Shown: one piece after another, positions 19,101 to 29,617 of the stretch
Position numbering within the stretch: the first letter of the stretch is position 1
Layout: each line of letters begins with the position of its first letter
Assembly: GCF_022747945.1 (NCBI RefSeq)
Contig: NZ_JALDST010000001.1
Location: 6,758,001-6,822,000 of the forward strand
Direction of reading: 5' to 3'
Length of the DNA stretch: 64,000 bases
Origin: Micromonospora sp. R77
Lineage (GTDB): Bacteria; Actinomycetota; Actinomycetes; Mycobacteriales; Micromonosporaceae
Notes under the pieces: model-generated
The model's input: the letters and a program-made list of their open reading frames with translations, nothing else
Told to the model about the DNA's origin: nothing
Database searches by the model: none
Made by a program: the position numbers and the translations under genes

Positions 19101-22100
19101 TCAGCGGCGGGTGGCCAGGGTGTCGAAGTGTGGCCGGTCCCCGGCCCGGAGGCGCTGCCAGGCCCGCCGGTACAGGTCGGCGGCCGGTTCGAACGGCACG
19201 GTCACGTCGAGGCCGGCCGTGCCGTCGGGGGCGAGGTCGAACAGGTCGACCTTCCAGGCCTCGATCGGCGCCTGTCCGCCGCCGCGTTCCAGCCACGGTC
19301 CGGGCAGGAACAGCGACCGGCCGGACCGGGACCGGCTGGCCTGCACGACCAGGTCGGTGTCGGCCAGTTCGGCGCGGGCCGCCTTGAGCCGGGCCGGCCG
19401 CCAGCCGGTCCAGGTGGCGGTGTTGCGTTCGGTCGGGTCCGGCATGGCCAGCAGCATGAGGTACACCGCCGCCGCGTCGGCGCCCACGCCGTGTGCCGCG
19501 GCGGCCTCGGCGACCAGGTCGGGCACCGACCGGGTCGGGTCCTGCGGCCACCACGTCCCGTCCGCCGCCCGCGCGCCGCCGGCCGGTTCGCCGGGGTCGT
19601 CCAGCAGCGCCGCGAAGCGCGGGTCGCGGACCAGCCGCAACGCCACCTCCGTCGGGTACGGCTTGGCCGCGTCCGCCCGCAGCGCCGGCAGGTACGGGTC
19701 CGTCGCGTCCGCGTCGAGCAGGTCCGGCCGCAACGCGGGCGACGGTTGGCTGTCGTACGTGCCGAGCACGATCGCGCCGTACCGTTCCCAGCCGGGCCCG
19801 GTCTCCGACGGGCTGCCGGCCAGCTGACGGAAGTCGGGCAGCGACACGTACCGGTCGAGGTCGAGCAGCAGGTCGGGGTTGGCCAGCCGGTCCCGGAGCA
19901 CGGCCAGCGCGGCCGGCAGCGCGGCCCGGCAGGGGTCGCCGGCCGGCGTGTGGTGGGCGACCCAGGCGGCCAGGGTGACCGTGGAGCGCAGCACCTCACC
20001 GGTGAAGCCGGCGGTCCGGGCGTCGACCGGCCGGGCCCGGTCGCCGCTGATCCGGAAGACCAGGTCGGTGCTCAGCTCGGCCGAGCGGGCCGGGTCGAGC
20101 AGCGCCGGCAACGCCTTCGCCGGCCCCCAGCCGGTACGGACCACCCGCACCGCCTCGGCGAGCAGCTGTTCGGGAACCGCCACCCGGCGGCCCAGGGCGG
20201 CGGTCCAGACGGCCGCGGCGGCGGTGACGTCCGGGCCGTCGGTCCACAGCCGGGCCGGGTCCTGCGGCAGCAGCGCCGACAGCACGGCCCGCCGGAGCTT
20301 CGGGCCGGCGTCGGTCAGCATCGCGAAGGCCAGCCTGACCTCGCCGGCCTGCTTCACCCCGAGCGCCTTGCGCAGGTCGGCGGGCACGGTGGTCGCGGTG
20401 TCCGCGTACGGCAGGCCGGCCAGCACCAGCTTCGCAGCGGTGGCGGTGAGGCCGGTCAGCTCGGCGAACCGTTCGGCCGCCTCGGGCCGCCACGGCAGCG
20501 GGCCGCGGGTGGCCCACTCGGTGCGGAAGCCGGCCAGCCAGCCGTCCGGACGTCCGTCGCCGGCCGGCGTCGAGGACTTCACCGTGTACGGCTCGGGCAC
20601 GGCGAAGCCGCCGGTCGGGTCGTGGTGCAGCGCGTCGAGGAGGTAGCCGGTGGTGGTGCCGGCGCAGGCGAGGACGGCGATGAACGCCCCGTCGGGCAGC
20701 GGCAGGATGCCCGGCCCTGGGTGCCGACGGGTGCCGTCGGGGTTGGTCAGGTCGTCGTGCCGCAGGTGCAGGGTGCAGCGGTGCCACCGGGCCGATCCGG
20801 CCGGCCCGGTCAGGTCGAGCCGGTCCAGCTCGGTCAGCAGGGCGCGCAGCGTCTCCCGCTGCTCGTCCGGCGTGACGGCCGTGACGGCCCGGTACGCAAT
20901 CGCCGGGACGTCGCCCAGCAGCGGCCACCACTCCACCGCGTGCGGCAGCGACGGCCCGTCGAGGTGCAGCCGTACCGCGGGACCGGTGGGGGTGGCCCGC
21001 TGGGTCGCGAACGCCTGGAACTGGGCGAAGGCACGGGCCGGGGCGCCGGTGCTGCAGTAGCTCGGGCCACGCAGTCCGTCCAGCGCCCGGTGCAGCTGCT
21101 CATCGGTGGGTCCGGCCACGGTGACCGTCGGCGTCGCCGCCGGGGCGGACAACGACCTGCTGACCTGCTCGGTCACCGCGTCCAGGTCGGTCTGCACCCG
21201 GGCGGCCAGCCGCAGCGCCCCGACCACCCCGGCCAGCACGGCGTCGTGGCTGATCGCCGGCACCATCGACCGGACCAGCTCGACCAGCGCGTCGGGAGCG
21301 TCCTCGGCGACGCGGGAGGTCCCGGGGCGGCGAGCGCCGGTCGGAGACGCCGGCCCGGCGACCGAGAGGCCCGTTCCGCCCTGCGCGGCCGGCCGGGAAC
21401 CGGCCGCCGTCCGTTGCCGCCCGCGCCGCCACCTCGGCGAGGGCGGCGCGGCGCTCGTCAACGGCGACCTTGAGCAGCGCGGCCGTGACCTCCCGGTCCA
21501 TCCGGCGCAGGGCGGCGGAACCGGCCGGGTCCCGGGGCTGCAGGTAGCCGAGGAAGCGGAGTCCGGGCAGCGGGATCGCGTCGCGGGTGTAACTGCGGCT
21601 GGACGGCGGTCCGGCGGCGGCCGACGCCACCCCGTCCGGGTCGAGCAGCACGAGACCCTTGAGGACCGCCCGTGGCCGGTCGTCGCCGGGCAGCACCAGC
21701 GCCGCGACCGGTTCCTGCCCCGGTGCCACGGTGACGGTACGACCGGCCAGGTCCTGGCCGCGTACCGAGCCGTCGGGGAGGGTGAACACCCGCCAGCCGA
21801 GCAGGCCGTCCACCGGCACGGCGGCCGGGGCGGCCCGGTCGGACAGGGCCGGCCGCAGCCAGCTGGCCGATTCCTGGAGCCGGCTGCCCGGCACCGGGAG
21901 GTCGGCCAGGAACCGGGGCAGGCTGCGCCGTCCGTGGGTGTCGTGGACCGGGTCGTACTCGCGCCAGCCGTGCTCGCCGTCGTCGTCGCCGTGCCGGTAG
22001 ACCCAGTGGGAGGTGCCGTCGGTGATGACCGGCAGCTCGGGCGGGAGGACGGTGTCGCCGACGTGCAGCACGCCGCCGCCGGTGGTCCGTCCGCCGCCGG

Positions 22101-24114
22101 GCAACGACAGGGTGAGCTGGTTCGCCCGCGGCCGGCTGCGGTCGCTGCGGCCGTGCACGGGCTGCGGGTCGTCGGGCGACCGGTGCCAGTAACCGCACAG
22201 GTTGTAACCGCGCGCCTTGGAGTGCCAGCACACCAGCAGTTGGCCGTCGACGTAGTGGTAGCCGGGCTCGCCCCACGCGTCGCCGGCCGGGATGCGCAGG
22301 TCGTGGCGGAGCACGATGCCCTCGGCGCCGAGCACCCGCACCGTGGTCGGCCCGCCCAGGATCACGTACGGCCAGGATTCCTGCCGGGTCACCTCGACCC
22401 GGTGGTCGCCGCCGGTGACCTCCTGCCAGGCCAGCTCCCAGTCCGGCCAGCCCAGCTCCTCGATGAGCCCGCCGCGCAGGCTGCGGGTGGCCCGCTCGAC
22501 GAGATCGACGCCGAGGGCCTCGCCGAGGCCACTGCCCATCTGGTCGCCGCCTCCCCGCAGGTCGTCGGAGACCAGGTGCAGCGCCTCGGCCGGGAGCCGG
22601 CCCAGCCAGTCCACCGACTCCGCCAGGTACGGCAGTCCGGCGGCGAACCGCTCGCGGATCCGGGCCCGCAGCCAGTCGGTCAGCAGTGGCCGGATGCCCG
22701 GCGTGGCGGCCATCCGGCGCAGGGCGTGCTGCTGGCCGTCGAGCTGGTCGAGGCCCCGGCGCAGGGCGTCGGTGAACCGGTCGTCGCCGGCCAGGGCGCG
22801 CAGCTCGCGTTCGCCCTGGGCCTCCACCCAGCGGGCCAGGTCCAGGGTGCCGCGCTCGGCCGGCGGGGTGACCGGCAACTGGAGGGCGAGCAGCTGGTCG
22901 AGCAGGTCGAGGTCGCCGTGGTGGTCGAGCGTCTCGCCGCTGTCGGCCAGTTCGGCGCGCAGCCGGTCGGCCATCCGCTCGACGAGTGGATGCAGCTGCG
23001 GCACCCGACCGGGCCGGTGGCCGGAGTTGGCCCGGCTCACGAAGCGACGCAGCCAGCCGGTGGAGCCGTCCTGCGGGCGGGCGGTCTCCGGCACGTCCGG
23101 GTCGGACAGGCCGGCGAGCGCGCCGGTCCCGGTCAACAGGGTCAGCCAGCCGACCAGGTTGTCCCGGTCGGTGGGCATCAGGTCGAGCAGGCTGCCGCGA
23201 ACCGCCGGATCGCGGTCGGCCAGCGCGGTCAGTGCCGGCAGGTGCGCCTTCCACCAGCCGGCCGGTGCGTCGGCGGCCACCGGCAGCCGGAGCAGCTCCG
23301 TCAGGTAGGGCGCAAGGTGGTCGGTCCCGCCCGCCACCTTGGTGGCGGCCCGGGCCAGCCGGTTCACCGCGGTGGCGGACTGGGTGGACGGCACCACGCC
23401 GGCGGCTGCGGCCCGCAGCGCCAGCCGGCAGAACCGGTCCAACGCCTCGTCGGCCGGCAACTGGGCGGACAGTTCCTTGGCGTAGCCGGCCAGCGCGGTC
23501 GCCGACACCACCTTGGCCGACGCGAACTCGACGTAGACCTCGTCCAGCCGGTCCAGGTCGATCGGCAGGCCGTGCTGCGCCTCCGCCTTGCGCGCCTTGT
23601 TGAACAGCTGCGTGGCGTAGGTGTCCTGCCCGGCGGCCAGGAACACCCGCGCCGCCTGCTCGAAGAAGGTCGGCAGGAAGTGCGGCAGCGTACGGGCGAG
23701 CCGGTCGGCGATGCTCTGGTACCCGTCCAGGGCGGCCTTCGGCCGCGACCGCACCTGCTTGGCCAGCTTCTGCAACTCGGCCACCAGCGCCAACGCGTGC
23801 CGGCCGTCCGCCGGGTGGTGCACCAGCACCCATTCGGGGAAGGCCAGCGGGCGGCGCGGGCCGAGCCCGACGACGGCCGGCTCGGCAGCCGGTGCCAGGC
23901 CGAGGAACCCGACGGCGGCGTCCTCGCCCTCGCCGAGGGCGGCGTCGACCAGGCGGACCACGGGCCGGTCGTCGAGGGCCGGGTGCCGGTAGGTGCGGGC
24001 GGTCAGCGGCACCGCCCGGTCGCCGGCCCCGGCGGTGTCGGCGGGCAGCACCGCACCGGCGGCCAGCAGGCTCTCGGCCGAGTCAACGGCCGATGTGCTC
24101 GTCATCCCGGTCAT
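19101..24114 (-). CDS. Very large conserved protein of the MoxR operon (one frame break)
   Basis: About 1,670 residues if the break near 21310-21330 is bridged. The ATG at 24114 overlaps the DUF4132 stop (ATGA). The N-terminal half is mostly helical (VAELQKLAKQVRSRPKAALDG, FFEQAARVFLAAGQDTYATQL, ATQLFNKARKAEAQHGLPID). It is followed by a beta-rich middle with many WHSKARGYNLCGYWH-type strands, then a C-terminal region with HEAT-like helices ending LYRRAWQRLRAGDRPHF. I do not recognise a named catalytic domain. Its size, helical repeats and place upstream of MoxR suggest a scaffold or client-recognition subunit. The break falls in a GC-rich linker, with conserved sequence continuing on both sides. 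Confidence 0.7.
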
Positions 24115-24968
24115 GCCTTGTTCCCCGTTCCGGTCGCGGCGCCGGACAGGGCCGTCGCCATCCGCATTCCTTCCGACCACGCCACCGGTCCGACCTGGAC
24201 CAGTCGCAGCGTGGGTCCGTCCACGACGGACCAGGAGAGAGCGCCCAGGGTCGCCTCGGAGTCCCAGTAGCCCTCGTCGAACCAGATGGCCGCCTCGATC
24301 GTGCGGCCGTCCTCCCAGACCCGGCAGGTGACCCGGGAGCCGGAGACCCGGAAGCCGAGCGTGGCGGCCCGGGCGGCCAACCGGCTGGGCACGGCGGTGC
24401 CCCGGAAGTCGGTGACCGTGGTCTCCCGGTCCCTCAGGTCGGCGGGCCGGCCCCAGGTGCCCCGGTGCAGCTGCTCGACCCGCTGGGTGATCTCCAGCTG
24501 CTCGGCGAACTCGCGCAGGTCGGCCAGGTGCGGCAGGCGGACCGGGTGGGGCAGTGTGGCGCTGGCCGGGGAGAGCCGGACGGTTTCTCCGTCGAGGTTG
24601 ACCACGCGCAGGTCACCGGTCTCGGTGACGTCCCGCAGGAAGCCCGGCTCGGCCGGGTCGTCCCCGCACACCACGAGGTCGCGCAGCGCGTCCTGCCAGG
24701 CCGGGTCCGGCCAGACCCGGGTCAGCAGCCCGGTCGGCACCGGCAGCGAGGAGACGACCCAGGTGTTGACCCGGTTGAGGCATTCCTGGGCGTGCCGGTC
24801 CAGCCACTGGGCGAGCTGGCGCAGCCGGTCGACCTCGGGTGCGTCCCGGAGCACCTTTGGCAGGGTCTTGAGGGGCCGTCCGGTGGCCCGGGGGCCGGCG
24901 GACCGGGCGGCCACCTTCCCGTCCACGAGACTGATCTCGTACGACTCCCCCACCGCTAGCCAACCCAT
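24111..24968 (-). CDS. DUF4132 domain protein
   Basis: A 285-residue protein matching the C-terminal conserved part of DUF4132 proteins: FLRDVTETGDLRVVNLDGETV, LPHPVRLPHLADLREFAEQL, VEQLHRGTWGRP and AARAATLGFRVSGSRVTCRV. DUF4132 is common in large proteins beside MoxR, VWA and SWIM genes; its activity is unknown. ATG 24968 has GGAGGG about 8 nt upstream. It is the first gene of the six-gene operon, so its upstream region should carry the main promoter. Confidence 0.8.
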   Translation of the reverse strand: MGWLAVGESYEISLVDGKVAARSAGPRATGRPLKTLPKVLRDAPEVDRLRQLAQWLDRHAQECLNRVNTWVVSSLPVPTGLLTRVWPDPAWQDALRDLVVCGDDPAEPGFLRDVTETGDLRVVNLDGETVRLSPASATLPHPVRLPHLADLREFAEQLEITQRVEQLHRGTWGRPADLRDRETTVTDFRGTAVPSRLAARAATLGFRVSGSRVTCRVWEDGRTIEAAIWFDEGYWDSEATLGALSWSVVDGPTLRLVQVGPVAWSEGMRMATALSGAATGTGNKA

Positions 24969-25252
24969 CAGGAATACCCTCCGCAGTGGGAATCACCCAG
25001 ATTTCATGACGAATCGTCCATGATCGACGACGCACGGCACGCTAACAGTAGTGACCGACACGACAGGGACCCGTCGGCCGGGGCGACCGAGCGGACAGCC
25101 GGGGCGACGGCCGGCGCAGCCGCGATTCCTGCAGCTCCGGCCGGTTCGAGATGGCCCTGACCAGCCACGCGCGCGGCGACGGGACACCAAGGGTGACTTA
25201 GGTCACGTCAACGCCCTCGTCCACTGTGGATGGCACCGACGCCGGCGCGGCG
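24969..25252. promoter_or_regulatory. Promoter region of the DUF4132-MoxR operon
   Basis: 284 nt between the operon head and the convergently oriented esterase upstream. Read leftward it contains TGTTAGCGT at 25036-25044, an extended -10-like box about 65 nt before the ATG. No other coding frame here has convincing bias. The upstream half (25060-25200) is featureless. Confidence 0.35.
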
Positions 25253-26335
25253 CTAGCGCGGTGGCAACGGATGCACCGGCACGGCGACAGCCCGGGCACC
25301 GGTCGTCGTGGGCGCCGCCAACCAGCTCGACAGCCAGTCGAACGCCGAGGGCTCCAACGCCCGCCACGTCTGCATGTTGTGCCCGCCGACCGGCAGGAAG
25401 GCCGTGGTGAGGCTGATCGGCGCGTGGGCCAGGGCCGCCAGCGCCGTCTCGTCCCGCATCGCGTGCAGATCCGTCCGCGCGCAGGACAGATAGAGGGCCA
25501 CCGCCGGCAGCGACAGGTGGCGCAGCCGCCAGAGATCGTCGTTGGTGGTGGTCTCGCTGCCGTCCCCGACGCGGATGCCGGGATCGGCGTACCCGGAGAG
25601 GCTGGCGCCCGCGGCGTAGGTGCCGGGATGGCGCAGCAACAGGTTCGCGGCGCAGTAGCCGCCGGCCGAGTAGCCGATCACACCCCAGCCCGCGCGGTCG
25701 CCCCGGACGCGCAGCTGCGCACGGGCCGCGGCCGGCACGTCCACGGTCAGGAACGACTCCATCCGGGGGCCGCCGGCCAGGTTCGTGCACTCCGTGTCCA
25801 CCGCCGGATCGGTGGTCTGCGGAGGGAACAGCACAACGGTGGGCGCCATCCGCCCGGCGCTGATCTCCCCGTCCAGGAATCCGGCCACCCCCAGGCCTCT
25901 GATCCAGCTGCCCGGCGAGCCGGGGAAGCCGTCGAACGCCTCGACGACGGGGAAGCGCAGGTCGGGGGCGGCATCGTAGGCGGCGGGAAGGTAGGCGAGC
26001 ACCGGGAGGGACACCCCGCTGGCCGCCCCGGTGACCCTGATGGTGACGAAGCGTCCCGGGGCCCGGTCCTGCGCCGACCGTGGATCGGCGGGCACGGCCT
26101 GGCGCCCCTGCGACGAGCCGAGCAGATCCGACCACGACGGGTACGTCTCGGCCTGACGGTTCGCCGCGACCAGGACCGTCGAGGCCAGCGTCAGCAGGCA
26201 CAGCGCCGTCGTCGCCACCCGCACCGCCGTACGCCCCCGACGACGGCCACGGTCCCACAATGCGGCGGCCAGCACCGGCGCCAGCACGGTCAGGCCGGCG
26301 AGCGCGCCCAGGAGCGGGAGACTGTCAGGACCCAT
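25253..26335 (-). CDS. Membrane-anchored alpha/beta-hydrolase (putative esterase)
   Basis: A 360-residue protein with two N-terminal hydrophobic segments (LLGALAGLTVLAPVLAAAL; ALCLLTLASTVLVAA) and an extracytoplasmic esterase domain. The nucleophile elbow is GYSAGG near residue 225. A strand reads FPVVEAFDGFPGSPGSW, and a C-terminal GGHNMQTW supplies the catalytic His. The fold resembles esterase-D/mycolyltransferase-like secreted esterases. It overlaps the 3' end of its paralogue by 11 nt, so both are co-translated. The substrate, perhaps a cell-envelope acyl ester, is inferred only. Confidence 0.8.
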   Translation of the reverse strand: MGPDSLPLLGALAGLTVLAPVLAAALWDRGRRRGRTAVRVATTALCLLTLASTVLVAANRQAETYPSWSDLLGSSQGRQAVPADPRSAQDRAPGRFVTIRVTGAASGVSLPVLAYLPAAYDAAPDLRFPVVEAFDGFPGSPGSWIRGLGVAGFLDGEISAGRMAPTVVLFPPQTTDPAVDTECTNLAGGPRMESFLTVDVPAAARAQLRVRGDRAGWGVIGYSAGGYCAANLLLRHPGTYAAGASLSGYADPGIRVGDGSETTTNDDLWRLRHLSLPAVALYLSCARTDLHAMRDETALAALAHAPISLTTAFLPVGGHNMQTWRALEPSAFDWLSSWLAAPTTTGARAVAVPVHPLPPR

Positions 26336-27314
26336 GTCGTACCCCGACCACGGGACGCGGCCGACGGGTCGGGTGGGTGTGACCGGCCGAGTGGTGCCGC
26401 CCGGGCCGAGGAACGGCCGACGGCGTGAGCACCGGCGCGGGTGCCGCGAGCGGGGCGGGAAGCTGCCCCTGCACCCACCGCAGGGCCGCCACGAGCCCGG
26501 TCTGCGATCGGTCGGGCCCCGCCGCGGCGCCCCGGGCGGGGAGACCGACCTGTACCGCCAGCACACCGGCGGGGAACGGAGCGGCCGGCGGCGGGGCACC
26601 CGGCGGTACGACCACGGGCTCGCTCGTACCGGCGGCGACCGCCAACACCGGGAAGCGACCGACGTCGCGGGCGACGACGTCTCGCGCGACGTGTCGCATG
26701 CCGGCGGACGCGACGAGCCCCCACCGGTGCCCGGTGACCCGGAGGTCCCGCTCCAGGTCCAGCGGCAACCCCAGCGCCAGGGTGGCCGGATCCATGCCCT
26801 GCGGCACACGTACCGCCACCACGACCGCCGCCGGAGCGGTCTGCCGGGCGGCGGCGAGCACCTGCGCATCGCTCCACCCGTCCGCCGACGACAGCACCAG
26901 GACTGCGGGATACCGCCAGGCGGGTCGCCGCAGGTAGTCCACCGGCGTCACCACCGCCGCGCCGGCTCCTGGCCACGCCGCCAGGGACCGCGCCGGCCAC
27001 GGCACCAGCACGGCCTGGTCCGAGCCCCGCGCCAACCGCCTGATCGTCGCGTCCAACCGGCCCGGCGTCGTCTTCCAGCGTTGCGTTGCGGGGTCGTGCT
27101 GCGCCAACGCCGCCCAGGTCGGATAGAACCCCTCCACCCGGTTCACGACCAGCGCACCCGCCGTGACGAGCAGCAGTTCGGCCAGCACCACCACGCCCGC
27201 GCGAACCGCCACCCCGGGCCGCGGCCGGCGCCGCCACACCCACACCCCGCCGGCCACGGCACCGACCGCCAGGACGCCGGCGGCGACGAGGAGGCGAAGG
27301 TCGGTCACGTTCAT
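26325..27314 (-). CDS. Degenerate paralogue of the membrane esterase
   Basis: A 329-residue protein with the same layout as its neighbour: two N-terminal membrane segments (LLVAAGVLAVGAVAGGVWVW; LAELLLVTAGALVVN), the shared GFYPTWAALA after them (YPSWSDLLG in the partner), then a shortened hydrolase region. The nucleophile elbow GYSAGG is replaced by ASAGM and no GGHN-type histidine motif is seen, so it is probably inactive as an esterase. It ends in a Pro/Ala-rich and basic tail. It precedes the active copy and may act as its partner. Confidence 0.65.
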   Translation of the reverse strand: MNVTDLRLLVAAGVLAVGAVAGGVWVWRRRPRPGVAVRAGVVVLAELLLVTAGALVVNRVEGFYPTWAALAQHDPATQRWKTTPGRLDATIRRLARGSDQAVLVPWPARSLAAWPGAGAAVVTPVDYLRRPAWRYPAVLVLSSADGWSDAQVLAAARQTAPAAVVVAVRVPQGMDPATLALGLPLDLERDLRVTGHRWGLVASAGMRHVARDVVARDVGRFPVLAVAAGTSEPVVVPPGAPPPAAPFPAGVLAVQVGLPARGAAAGPDRSQTGLVAALRWVQGQLPAPLAAPAPVLTPSAVPRPGRHHSAGHTHPTRRPRPVVGVRHGS

Positions 27315-27471
27315 CCTGTGCCTCCGTCTCGATCGCCGGTACGGTCACCGGTAGGTCTGCATTTCGTACTCTCCGCTCCGACGCTGGACGTTGTCTGAGA
27401 ATCCGCAGAGACCGCAGGGAAAGCAGCGGGCCGGGTCACCCGGCACCCGGTCACCGGCCTACCCTCGCGGC

Positions 27472-27804
27472 GTGGCGAGGGCACGCAGACGGAGAATTCG
27501 CGTCGACGGCGTCGACTACCGCTGGACGGTCCGCCGGATCGACGCCGGCCACGTCCTCTGCCGGATCTGGGGCGTCCGGCCCGGGCGGAGCTGCCCGTTG
27601 GAGGTCCGGGTGGCCTTCGACGACCCGTGGCTCAACTACGGGCCGATCATCACCGCACCGCCGGAACAGGTGGCCGACAGGTTCGCCCTGGCACCGGTCA
27701 CGCCGCAGCTGGTGGCCGAGCTGATCCGGGCGGCGCTCACCTCGGATCGCGGTCGTGACCACCTGGTCGAAAAGGATTCGACGGGGGTGACGCCGGACTT
27801 GTAG
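27472..27804 (+). CDS. Conserved hypothetical protein
   Basis: About 110 residues from GTG 27472. TACCCT lies about 7 nt upstream, the usual spacing for a leaderless start; an in-frame TTG at 27391 would add 27 poorly conserved-looking residues. The sequence RRIRVDGVDYRWTVRRID, CRIWGVRPG and WLNYGPIITAPPEQVADRF looks like a small beta-rich cytoplasmic domain found as a hypothetical protein in actinomycetes. No function can be given. Confidence 0.6.
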   Translation: MARARRRRIRVDGVDYRWTVRRIDAGHVLCRIWGVRPGRSCPLEVRVAFDDPWLNYGPIITAPPEQVADRFALAPVTPQLVAELIRAALTSDRGRDHLVEKDSTGVTPDL

Positions 27805-29496
<1,692 letters not shown>

Positions 29497-29565
29497 TCTC
29501 TCCCCCGGGCGGGGCAGGGAGCCGGTCCGCCCGCATCCCGGCCGGGCAGCGCCCGCCGGCGGGGT

Positions 29566-29613
29566 CGGGCGCCGGGTCGGACACCGCGTTGGCGGCTGCC
29601 GACCCGGCGCCCG
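29566..29613. terminator. Bidirectional hairpin terminator
   Basis: CGGGCGCCGGGTCGG (29566-29580) and CCGACCCGGCGCCCG (29599-29613) are perfect 15-bp arms around an 18-nt loop. It lies exactly between the convergent rox and glycoside hydrolase genes. Confidence 0.8.
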
Positions 29614-29617
29614 CACC

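Noticed and set aside
25051..25410. 119-codon rightward frame in the DUF4132 upstream region
   Set aside because: Poor codon bias and it runs into the 3' end of the esterase gene on the other strand.
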